Below, piece by piece: positions 1-7,417 of a stretch of 64,000 bases of DNA. Made by a program: the position numbers and the translations under genes. Positions within the stretch are counted from its first letter, which is position 1; every line of letters begins with the position of its first letter. This DNA comes from Paenibacillus sp. PK3_47 (GTDB lineage: Bacteria > Bacillota > Bacilli > Paenibacillales > Paenibacillaceae): the NCBI RefSeq assembly GCF_023520895.1, contig NZ_CP026029.1, positions 6,138,001-6,202,000 on the forward strand, read 5' to 3'. The notes beneath the pieces are model-generated. The model saw only the letters and a program-made list of their open reading frames with translations. It searched no databases and was not told the DNA's origin.

Positions 1-63
1 GCACGGCCGAATTTGCTTAAGTTCAAAGAAGCGATCGCGAGATTATTATCTCCGATTCTGTAA
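1..63 (+). CDS. 3' end of a gene entering from the left (possibly cardiolipin synthase)
   Basis: Frame 1 is open from the window edge to TAA at 61-63 and encodes a 20-residue tail ending RLLSPIL. It is followed within 6 bases by a strong terminator, as expected for a real gene end. The basic residues followed by a hydrophobic RLLSPIL ending resemble the C-terminus of Firmicutes cardiolipin synthases, but this is recollection of a short motif, not a domain match. That the frame is coding is moderately supported; the product is a guess. Confidence 0.45.
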   Translation, partial: ARPNLLKFKEAIARLLSPIL

Positions 64-68
64 TACCA

Positions 69-119
69 AAAAGGCCAAGCTCTTGTCACTAGTCCGGACA
101 AGAGCTTGGCCTTTTAGTT
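69..119. terminator. Bidirectional intrinsic terminator
   Basis: A perfect 19-bp stem (69-87 with 97-115) and 9-nt loop, with A residues on one side and T residues on the other, so it can serve the forward gene ending at 63 and the reverse ABC exporter gene ending at 146. Confidence 0.92.
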
Positions 120-145
120 TTGCAGTGAACCGCCAGAATGAAGAA

Positions 146-1912
146 TTAGGAGGCCTGTTCAAACTGGCTGTTGTACAGCTCGGCATAGAAGCCGTTCCCC
201 GCGAGCAGCTCTGTATGGCTGCCGCTTTCGAGAATATCGCCATCCTTAAGCACTAGGATGACATCGGCATTCTTAATGGTAGAAAGTCTGTGTGCGATAA
301 CGAAGGAGGTTCTTCCTTCCATCAGCTTATCCATAGCCTGCTGAATGAGCAGTTCTGTTCTTGTATCGACGGAGCTGGTCGCTTCATCAAGAATGAGCAT
401 CGGCGCATTTTTCAGCATGGCCCGGGCAATCGTAAGCTGCTGCTTCTGGCCGGCGGACAAGTTGACTTTATCATTCAGGACCGTATCATAACCTGCGCTA
501 AGCGTCTGGATGAAGTGGTGCAGACCTACAGATTTGCAGGCGGCTTCTATTTCCGCATCGCTTACGCCTGTTTTGTTGTATACGAGATTTTCTCTGATCG
601 TACCCTCGAACAGCCAGGTATCCTGCAGCACCATGCAGAACAGATCATGAATATTCTCTCTCGTCAGGCTGCTGACCGGTGTATCATCAATGTAAATTTC
701 CCCGCCCGTTAATTCGTTGAAGCGGATCAGCAGGTTGATCAGCGTTGTTTTACCGGCGCCGGTTGGACCGACGATCGCGATTTTCTGGCCGGGCTTCACA
801 CGGGCTGAGAAATCTTTGATCACAAGATTGTCAGAGCCTTCATAAGCAAACTTTACATGTTCAAATTCCACTTTGCCCGCAGCGGTTGCCAGCCGGCTCT
901 GCTTGCTGTCCTCATTCTCCATTTCCTCGGCATCCAGGAATTCAAATACCCGGCTGCTGGCAGCGGAAGCGGATTGCAGACTCTGTGCGGCCTGGGCAAT
1001 CTGCGCAAGCGGCTGGGTGAAGAAACGGACGTACATGATGAAGGCCACAATCACCCCGAACGAAATCGATCCGTTAATGGCCAGCACCGCACCGACGACG
1101 CAGACGGCCACATAACCCAGGTTACCGATAAACGTCATGATCGGCATCATAAGACCGGAGAGGAATTGCGCTTTGTACGCACTGTCCTTCAGCTGCTGAT
1201 TCAAGGCATCGAATTCCCCGCGCATTTGCGCTTCGCCATTATAAGCTTTGACTACAGTGTGCCCGGTGTAGACTTCCTCCACATGACCGTTAATTTTGCC
1301 CAGAAAATCCTGCTGGCTCTGGAAATACTTTTGCGATTTCTTCATAATTGCCGCCATCAGGCCAAAGCCGATGACTGTAGCTGCAATAGCTGTCAGGGTC
1401 ATGAGCACATTGGTTTTGAACATCATAATGATCGATCCGATGAACAGGGCGAGGGCAGTGACCAGCGTTCCGACACTTTGGTTCAGGGCCTGACCGATGG
1501 TATCGACATCATTGGTTACCCGGGACAGGATATCACCGGTTGTAGATTTATTATAGTAAGAGATCGGCAGCCTGTTCATTTTACGGGACAGGTCTTTTCT
1601 CAAGCTTCTGGAGACCTTCTGCGTAACATTTGACATAATCAGACCCTGGGCCAGCGACAGGATGGCGCTTAAGGCGTAGATGAAGACCAGAAAGAGTCCG
1701 ATAGAGGTGACTGCGTCCATATCGATGCCGGCGGCAAGGCCTTCGGTAATCAGGTCGGTCATCTCCGACAGCTTATCCGGTCCCAGCAGGGTCAATACGG
1801 TTCCGGCAGCCGCACTGATCACGGCAATCAGAATAATGGGAATATGGCTCCGGCAATAATTGAGCAGTTTGCTCCAGGTGTTATTTTGCTCTTTATTCTT
1901 TTGGGTATCCAT
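146..1912 (-). CDS. ABC exporter half-transporter, catalytic-site subunit (YfiC-like)
   Basis: 588 residues: an N-terminal six-helix exporter domain (about 25-320) followed by a nucleotide-binding domain (about 345-585). Walker A is GPTGAGKTT and Walker B is LILDEAT with the catalytic glutamate present. The signature reads LSAGQ rather than LSGGQ. This is the pattern of one half of a heterodimeric type IV ABC exporter (LmrCD, BmrCD, TM287/288 class), where one composite site is degenerate. It starts at the last base of the stop codon of the upstream partner gene, so the two are co-translated. The pair resembles B. subtilis YfiBC; substrate (drug, lipid or peptide) cannot be told from sequence. 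Confidence 0.9.
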   Translation of the reverse strand: MDTQKNKEQNNTWSKLLNYCRSHIPIILIAVISAAAGTVLTLLGPDKLSEMTDLITEGLAAGIDMDAVTSIGLFLVFIYALSAILSLAQGLIMSNVTQKVSRSLRKDLSRKMNRLPISYYNKSTTGDILSRVTNDVDTIGQALNQSVGTLVTALALFIGSIIMMFKTNVLMTLTAIAATVIGFGLMAAIMKKSQKYFQSQQDFLGKINGHVEEVYTGHTVVKAYNGEAQMRGEFDALNQQLKDSAYKAQFLSGLMMPIMTFIGNLGYVAVCVVGAVLAINGSISFGVIVAFIMYVRFFTQPLAQIAQAAQSLQSASAASSRVFEFLDAEEMENEDSKQSRLATAAGKVEFEHVKFAYEGSDNLVIKDFSARVKPGQKIAIVGPTGAGKTTLINLLIRFNELTGGEIYIDDTPVSSLTRENIHDLFCMVLQDTWLFEGTIRENLVYNKTGVSDAEIEAACKSVGLHHFIQTLSAGYDTVLNDKVNLSAGQKQQLTIARAMLKNAPMLILDEATSSVDTRTELLIQQAMDKLMEGRTSFVIAHRLSTIKNADVILVLKDGDILESGSHTELLAGNGFYAELYNSQFEQAS

Positions 1913-3663
1913 TAGGCAAGCTCCTCCTTCGACAGCTGCGAGTACGCAATTTCCTGATAGATGCTGCAGGACTGCATCAGTTCATCATGCGTGCCCATAC
2001 CCGCGATCCGTCCTGCTTCCAGGACAATAATTTTGTCGGCATCTTTGATCGTACCGATCCGCTGGGCAACGATAAGCATTGTGGTTCCGCGGGATTCCTT
2101 TTTCAGCTCACTGCGCAGCTTGCGGTCTGTTTTATAGTCCAGCGCAGAAAAGGAATCGTCGAAAATCAGAATTTCAGGACGCCGCGCGATCGCCCGGGCA
2201 ATCGACAGCCGCTGCTTTTGTCCGCCGGACAGATTGGCACCGCCCTGGGCGATTTGCGCGTCGTAGCTGCCTTCCATTTTCTCGACAAAATCCGAAGCCT
2301 GCGAGGTATACACGGCATCCACTACATCAGAGGTGACATCCCGGCCGTTATCGCCAAAGGCGATATTGGAGGTTACTGTACCGCCGAACAGGACCGCTTT
2401 TTGGGAGACATAACCCATTTTGTTGCGCAGGGCGCTCTGCTCATATTGATTTACATTCAAGCCATCGACCAGCACTTCACCTGACGTGGCATCATAGAAG
2501 CGCGGAATCAGATTTACGACAGTGCTCTTTCCGCAACCGGTTGAACCGATGAAGGCAACAGTTTCACCTTTTTTGGCTGTAAAGCTGATATCCTGGAGGA
2601 CATACTCCTCGGCATCCGGATATTTGAAGCTGACATTTTTGAACTCCACTTCGCCGACCAGATCGGAAGGAGAAGAGGTAATCGTTCCGTTGGCCAGGCT
2701 TGGCCGGGTATCCAGCACCTCGTTGATTCTTTTCGCGGATACTTGGGCACGCGGCAGCAGGATAAAGATCATGATCAGCATCATAAAGGCCATGACGACC
2801 TGCAGGGCATAGGAAGAAAATACGATCATATCTGAGAACAAGCCCATTTTTGCAGTGGCATCAGCACCTTGAATCATGACTGCACCGATCCAGTAGATCG
2901 CCAGACTCAGTCCGCTCATAATGAGAGTGATGCCGGGCATGAGGGTGGCTAATACATTTTGCGCAAAAAGATTGGTCCGGGTCAGTTCATTATTCGCTTC
3001 GCCGAATTTATCTTCCTGATATTTCTCGGCATTATAGGCGCGGATGACGCGAAGCCCGGTAAGGCTCTCCCTCGCTACACGGTTCAGGTTATCTGTCAGC
3101 TGCTGCAGCTTCTGGAATTTAGGCAGTACCAGCAGGATACAGATGCCGACGATAACGATCAGCAGTCCGACGGCAGCGCCGGTTGCGAGCGACCATTCCC
3201 AGCTCTTGCCGGTAATCTTGAGCACCGCCCACACCGCGAGGATAGGCGCTTTTACCATCACCTGCAGTCCGATGACAATCAGCATCTGCACCTGCATAAT
3301 ATCATTTGTCGAACGGGTGATCAGGCTGGCCGTAGAGAAGCTGTTGATTTCCTCCATGGAGAAGGACTGGACTTTGTTGAACAACTTGGAACGGAGTCTG
3401 GAAGAGAAGTTAGCGGCAATTTTGGCGGCAATACCTGCTACTATAATTGAAGTGGCTAAGCTTCCCAGTGCACAGAGCAGCATCCAGCTGCCGGTGGCAA
3501 TAATCTCGCTCATCTCGCTTCCCGGTGTCTGGATCAGACGGGTAATGTCGGCCATATAATCCGGGAGTTCCAGATCCAGCCATACCTGGGCAACAATGAA
3601 GAGGACGCTGATTCCGAATAAGGTCCATTCCTTTGCTGTCAGATTCTTAAGTAATTTGATCAT
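1912..3663 (-). CDS. ABC exporter half-transporter, degenerate-site subunit (YfiB-like)
   Basis: 583 residues with the same layout: six-helix domain (about 15-310) and ATPase domain (about 335-575). Walker A is GSTGCGKST and the signature is canonical LSGGQ, but Walker B reads IFDDS, with Asp replacing the catalytic Glu. Together with LSAGQ in the partner this predicts one hydrolytic and one non-hydrolytic nucleotide site. ATG start at 3663 is preceded by AAGGAG 10 bases upstream. It is the first gene of the two-gene operon. No regulator gene adjoins it; the sensor kinase operon lies just upstream in the same direction, separated by a terminator. Confidence 0.9.
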   Translation of the reverse strand: MIKLLKNLTAKEWTLFGISVLFIVAQVWLDLELPDYMADITRLIQTPGSEMSEIIATGSWMLLCALGSLATSIIVAGIAAKIAANFSSRLRSKLFNKVQSFSMEEINSFSTASLITRSTNDIMQVQMLIVIGLQVMVKAPILAVWAVLKITGKSWEWSLATGAAVGLLIVIVGICILLVLPKFQKLQQLTDNLNRVARESLTGLRVIRAYNAEKYQEDKFGEANNELTRTNLFAQNVLATLMPGITLIMSGLSLAIYWIGAVMIQGADATAKMGLFSDMIVFSSYALQVVMAFMMLIMIFILLPRAQVSAKRINEVLDTRPSLANGTITSSPSDLVGEVEFKNVSFKYPDAEEYVLQDISFTAKKGETVAFIGSTGCGKSTVVNLIPRFYDATSGEVLVDGLNVNQYEQSALRNKMGYVSQKAVLFGGTVTSNIAFGDNGRDVTSDVVDAVYTSQASDFVEKMEGSYDAQIAQGGANLSGGQKQRLSIARAIARRPEILIFDDSFSALDYKTDRKLRSELKKESRGTTMLIVAQRIGTIKDADKIIVLEAGRIAGMGTHDELMQSCSIYQEIAYSQLSKEELA

Positions 3664-3737
3664 AGAGTTGCGGCTCCTTTATGTGATGTTGCCAGTATCA
3701 TACCGGAGGAAGATAAACTGAAAATTAACTTTTCTGA

Positions 3738-3780
3738 AAAAAGAAAAAGCCCTGAAAGAACCATCCGGTTCTTTCAAGAC
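3738..3780 (-). terminator. Terminator of the two-component operon
   Basis: Stem 3753-3762 with 3767-3776 (TGAAAGAACC/GGTTCTTTCA, 4-nt loop), followed on the minus strand by a T-rich tract (3738-3749). It separates the sensor kinase gene from the ABC exporter operon. Confidence 0.85.
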
Positions 3781-3785
3781 TTCAT

Positions 3786-4859
3786 TTATAGCCCGGCGGG
3801 CAATGTAACAGTAAACGTCGTTCCCTGTCCCGGGGAGCTGGTGCATTGAATGGTGCCTTCGTGCAGCGTAATGATTTTGTGTACAATCGTAAGTCCAAGC
3901 CCGTTGCCGGCAGTGGAGTGGGAGGTATCCTGCTGGTAGAACTTATCGAAGATTTTGGGGATGGCGTCCGCAGCTATGCCGCTGCCGTTGTCCCGGAACA
4001 GCATTTCAAGCATATCCCCGTGTCTCTTCATGCCAACCTCAATCTCGCCCTGCTCAGGCGTGAACTTGATCGCATTATCGAGCAGGTTGAGCCAGACCTG
4101 ATTCAGCAGCTCCTTGTTCCCGGCCAGCTCATAATCCTGGATATTCAGGTTCAGCGACAGGTGCTTTTTCTCCAGATTGGCGTTAAGCAGCAGCACACAT
4201 TGGCGGATTTGCTCCCCGACGTTATAGCGCTGCTTGTTGCTCAGAATCGACAGGGTTTCAATTTTGGACAGCTCCAGCACATTGGAGGCGAGCGAAGCCA
4301 GCCTGGCCGATTCCTCAATGACAATATCCAGATATTCATCCCGTTCCTCTTTGGAGAGGTCATCATATTTCAGAATCTCCGCAAACCCTTTGATCGATAC
4401 AATCGGGGTTTTGAATTCATGGGAGAAGTTATTAACAAAATCTGTGCGCAGAATCTCGATGCCGCCAAGCTCTTCGGCCATGCGGTTAAAGTTCTCGGAC
4501 AGAATCCGGAACTCCGGCGGGCTGGTCAGCTGCAGGCGCATAGAGAAGTCGCCTCCGGCCAGGCGGTCGGTTGCATTGATAAAGGTCTGGATCGACTTGA
4601 CCATCTTGCGGCTGGCGAACATTGAAATCACTGTACCGATCAGGATACAGGCAATCAGGATCAATATAGGAAAGACGGTACCGTCCCTGATGATCGCCTC
4701 ATTCAGCAGGCCGGTGACATCCGCCAGAAAGAACAGCAGCCACGTAGTGCTCACCGTAATCAGAAAGATAAGAAATACCGCTATGGAAAAAGTGATGGGC
4801 AGGCTGAGCCGGTTGCCCAGCTTCATGCTGATCCTGCTGCGTATTCTGCTTTTGCTCAA
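3786..4859 (-). CDS. Membrane sensor histidine kinase
   Basis: 357 residues. Two N-terminal membrane segments (about 20-45 and 62-82) flank only a short outside loop, followed by a HAMP domain (about 83-135), a HisKA dimerisation domain with the phospho-acceptor in FSHEFKTP (His147), and a HATPase domain with N-box (LLDNAIKF), G1 (DNGSGI) and G2 (GNGLGLTIV) motifs. The tiny sensory loop suggests intramembrane sensing or an accessory sensor. Its start overlaps the end of the response-regulator gene by 4 bases. In Bacillota such short kinases often control a neighbouring ABC exporter; the exporter next door is an obvious candidate, but this is inference from position. Confidence 0.93.
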   Translation of the reverse strand: MSKSRIRSRISMKLGNRLSLPITFSIAVFLIFLITVSTTWLLFFLADVTGLLNEAIIRDGTVFPILILIACILIGTVISMFASRKMVKSIQTFINATDRLAGGDFSMRLQLTSPPEFRILSENFNRMAEELGGIEILRTDFVNNFSHEFKTPIVSIKGFAEILKYDDLSKEERDEYLDIVIEESARLASLASNVLELSKIETLSILSNKQRYNVGEQIRQCVLLLNANLEKKHLSLNLNIQDYELAGNKELLNQVWLNLLDNAIKFTPEQGEIEVGMKRHGDMLEMLFRDNGSGIAADAIPKIFDKFYQQDTSHSTAGNGLGLTIVHKIITLHEGTIQCTSSPGQGTTFTVTLPAGL

Positions 4860-5530
4860 ACCTTCTTCACCGCCTTATAGCCGAGGCCGCGCACAGACAC
4901 CAGTTCAAAATCCGGATAATGCTCGAACCGCTTGCGGAGGCGGTTAATATGCACGTTTACAGTGGTGTCCACACTTTCGTTGTTCATGCCCCAGATTTCG
5001 TCCATGAGCTGGATGCGGGTAAAGATCCGGTCGGGATAGGAGAGCAGCTTGTACAGCAGGTAGAACTCTTTTTGCGGCAGAGTCTGCTTCTCGTCCTCCC
5101 GGGTAACCGTCAACGCCTCATAATCCAGAATCACTTTGCCGACCACCAGCTTGCGGCTGGTTGCAATCTGCGAACGGCGGAGCAAGGCCTGAATCCGGAG
5201 CAGCATTTCCTCGGTATCAATCGGCTTGGTCATATAATCGTCGGTGCCCAGGCGGAAGCCTTTTTTCTTGTCCTCGGGGAGATGCTTGGCCGTAGCCATC
5301 AAAACCGGGATCGTACTGTTGGATGCCTGCAGTTCCGCCGCAAATTCATAGCCGTCCATATTCGGCATCATAATATCAAGCACGATCAGATCAATATGCT
5401 GTACTTCCAGTATATCAAGCGCCTTATAGCCATCCTCGGCCGTATACACATCATAGCCTTCACGTCTAAGAACAGCTTCAAGAAGTCTTCTCACATGCCT
5501 GTCATCTTCCACTACGAGAATGCTGATCAT
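4856..5530 (-). CDS. OmpR/PhoB-family response regulator
   Basis: 224 residues: receiver domain (1-115) with acidic pair EDD at 8-10, phospho-acceptor Asp52 in LIVLDIMMP and conserved Lys in TKPID; C-terminal winged-helix DNA-binding domain (about 130-222) with the typical TVNVHINRLRKRF recognition-helix segment. First gene of the regulator-kinase operon. The region 5531-5628 upstream contains its promoter, which I could not pinpoint. Confidence 0.95.
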   Translation of the reverse strand: MISILVVEDDRHVRRLLEAVLRREGYDVYTAEDGYKALDILEVQHIDLIVLDIMMPNMDGYEFAAELQASNSTIPVLMATAKHLPEDKKKGFRLGTDDYMTKPIDTEEMLLRIQALLRRSQIATSRKLVVGKVILDYEALTVTREDEKQTLPQKEFYLLYKLLSYPDRIFTRIQLMDEIWGMNNESVDTTVNVHINRLRKRFEHYPDFELVSVRGLGYKAVKKV

Positions 5531-5628
5531 ATTTTCACTCCATGTCTAAAGGGTATCAGAGCCATAGTATCATCTTTTCAGGGGATAGAACAGGCTTGGG
5601 GGAGCAGGCGCCGCGGGTGAACGGAAAA

Positions 5629-5657
5629 TTGACTTGCCTGGGGGAGCGAACTATAAT
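5629..5657 (+). promoter_or_regulatory. Sigma-A-type promoter for the acetyltransferase gene
   Basis: TTGACT (5629-5634), 17-bp spacer, TATAAT (5652-5657), 35 bases before the start codon. Confidence 0.75.
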
Positions 5658-5691
5658 GCACTGATAATATGAACAGGAGAGTGCAGCCGCG

Positions 5692-6285
5692 ATGACGATG
5701 ACGGAAAAGGAAAAAGCGCAAAAGGGACTATTATACGATAATAACAATGACAAGCAGCTGGTGGAGGAGCGTCTTCAGGCCAAAGAGCGGTGTTACGACT
5801 ATAACCGGTTGCGTCCAAGACAATTAGAGGAGCGGAAAGAGCTGATCCGCAAGCTTTTCGCCAAGACCGGGGAAGAGTTTCTGATCGAGCAGCCGTTTTA
5901 TTGCGACCAGGGATACAATATTGAGATCGGTGAGCACTTTTACGTGAATCATAATTGTGTAATGCTGGATGCGGCCAAAATTTCGTTTGGAGACTATGTA
6001 TTCATTGCACCGAACTGCGGATTTTACACCGCCGGGCATGCGATTGATGTGGAGCAGCGTAACATGGGACTGGAGGTAGCTCTTCCGATTACAGTAGGGG
6101 ACAATGTGTGGATCGGAGGCGGGGTATCAGTGCTCCCGGGAGTCAGCATCGGCAATGATACCATTATTGGGGCCGGCAGCGTAGTGACCAAGGATATCCC
6201 TTCCGGGGTGATTGCTGCAGGGAATCCCTGCCGCGTGATCAGGGAGATTACGGAGGCGGACAAGGATAAATACCCGCGGGGTTGA
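5692..6285 (+). CDS. maa: Maltose/galactoside O-acetyltransferase (Maa/LacA family)
   Basis: 197 residues. An N-terminal Mac domain (TEKEKAQKGLLYD, about 4-60) precedes a left-handed beta-helix of hexapeptide repeats (about 70-185) with the active-site region NHNCVMLDAA, the TAGHAID His motif and VWIGGGVSVLPGV. Family members transfer acetyl from acetyl-CoA to maltose, glucose or galactosides in the cytoplasm, probably as detoxification. A second in-frame ATG at 5698 is possible; AGGAGA at 5675-5680 fits either. Single-gene unit with its own promoter. Confidence 0.9.
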   Translation: MTMTEKEKAQKGLLYDNNNDKQLVEERLQAKERCYDYNRLRPRQLEERKELIRKLFAKTGEEFLIEQPFYCDQGYNIEIGEHFYVNHNCVMLDAAKISFGDYVFIAPNCGFYTAGHAIDVEQRNMGLEVALPITVGDNVWIGGGVSVLPGVSIGNDTIIGAGSVVTKDIPSGVIAAGNPCRVIREITEADKDKYPRG

Positions 6286-6358
6286 TGACAGAAATATGTA
6301 ACTTCCGGAACCCCACACTCAGCACTCTTTCGGAAGGAGACGGTGGGAGGGGGCGGTG

Positions 6359-6547
6359 TTTAATTGTATTTCCTGCAGCTAAAAGACCACAAAAAACAGG
6401 ATTTGGACGTTTAACTGTATTTGGTACACGTAAAACCGGTGGAAGGTCTTCTTTTAGGACTTAAGGGAATTTTTAATTGCAGAATCTGCAACTAAAGCGC
6501 TCCTGGTCCAAAAATCGCCGGATATAGCTGCATGGAATACAGTTAAA
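6359..6547. repeat. Composite dyad repeat, copy 1
   Basis: Four related 25-bp imperfect palindromes begin at 6359, 6410, 6472 and 6523, i.e. at offsets 0, 51, 113 and 164. Each has arms of the form TTTAAYTGYA and TRCANNTAAA around a short AT-rich centre. The same offsets occur in copies 2 and 3. Confidence 0.8.
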
Positions 6548-6638
6548 GTATAAGCTGAGCTAACTCTCGATAATCTGCGGTTCATCCAGGAGGATGCGGG
6601 AGAGAACAGGGAGCGAAAAGGGAGCGCCGGTGCTTCAC

Positions 6639-6827
6639 TTTAGTTGGATTTCCTCCATCTAAATCCATCATTTTTCATGAAATATGATAGTTAGTTGGAA
6701 ATACTCCGTCTATTTCGGCTCAAATCTCCCTTCGGGCACGGAATCGGTAAAATTAAGTGGTGTTTTTCCTGCTATCGCTGAAATTACGTTGTTTGAAGAA
6801 GAAATAACAGGAGAATTTCCACTTCGC
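6639..6827. repeat. Composite dyad repeat, copy 2 (diverged)
   Basis: Elements at 6639 (TTTAGTTGGATTTCC...), 6690, 6752 and 6803 have the same 51-62-51 spacing as copy 1. The first two are clear; the third and fourth are degenerate (about 14 of 25 positions for the fourth) and are accepted mainly because they fall at the expected offsets. Confidence 0.6.
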
Positions 6828-6959
6828 TTGATCTGATCAGAGCTCAGAAATCCAAATACTCACGTGGTTCGGGCGGAGCATCAAAGCTCATATCACAACA
6901 TAAACCGTATAGTTTGTTTAAAAGCGCGCACCCGGAGCATACGTTATCAGAAGAACCTT

Positions 6960-7215
6960 GCTCACTCCTGCGCATACTCCCGTACGCTCACGTCTCATCT
7001 CTCATACGCCTGCACTTTCACATACCTGTACGCCCACACTCTTATACGCCTATACTTTCACATACCTGTACTTTCATACGCCTACATTTCGCATACTTGT
7101 ACGCTCACACTCTCATAGGCCTGCATTTCGTATACCTGTAAGCCCACGCTCTCATACGCCTACACTTTCACATACCCGTACGCTCAATACGCCCATATTC
7201 TAACACGCCGTACGC
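6960..7215. repeat. Degenerate pyrimidine-rich tandem repeat
   Basis: ATACGCC-type motifs recur at about 7004, 7044, 7076, 7115, 7154 and 7187 (spacing 32-40 bp), within variations on CTCATACGCCTACACTTTCACATACCTGTACG. The tract is strongly C+T biased on the plus strand and open in several frames for that reason, without any ribosome-binding site. Confidence 0.65.
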
Positions 7216-7337
7216 ACTCACGCCCATTTCCCCTCTTATTCGACACACAAACCGCTCTTCCGACGGATATTTAGCCTGCTGATTATTTTAGCATATTAAC
7301 AATTTTCGCCATCAGATTTTATATCCCCTTCACTTTT

Positions 7338-7378
7338 CATAGGTAGTATGGTCCCTATGGGTTTGTCCCGGTGGGACA
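7338..7378 (+). promoter_or_regulatory. Two small hairpins in the leader of the surface-protein gene
   Basis: CATAGG (7338-7343) can pair with CCTATG (7354-7359), and TGTCCC (7364-7369) with GGGACA (7373-7378), just 22 bases before the GGAGGGG ribosome-binding site at 7400-7407. Could stabilise the mRNA or modulate translation; I recognise no known riboswitch class. Confidence 0.4.
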
Positions 7379-7417
7379 CGCACCAACTACTACTGCATTG
7401 GGAGGGGTATCGCAATC

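Larger units (their letters stand above)
6286..7417. other. Gene-free 1.1-kb region
   Basis: No frame here has a credible ribosome-binding site or protein-like composition. It contains two copies of a composite dyad repeat (6359-6547, 6639-6827), a degenerate pyrimidine-rich repeat tract (about 6960-7215), and the leader of the giant surface-protein gene. Confidence 0.7.

Noticed and set aside
6864..7203. Overlapping open frames encoding His/Tyr/Pro-rich peptides.
   Set aside because: They exist in three frames at once because the tract is pyrimidine-rich and lacks T-A-G/T-A-A/T-G-A; none has a ribosome-binding site.
7321..7417. A c-di-GMP or other riboswitch before the surface-protein gene.
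   Set aside because: Only two short hairpins are present; the conserved GEMM sequences are absent and the leader is too short.
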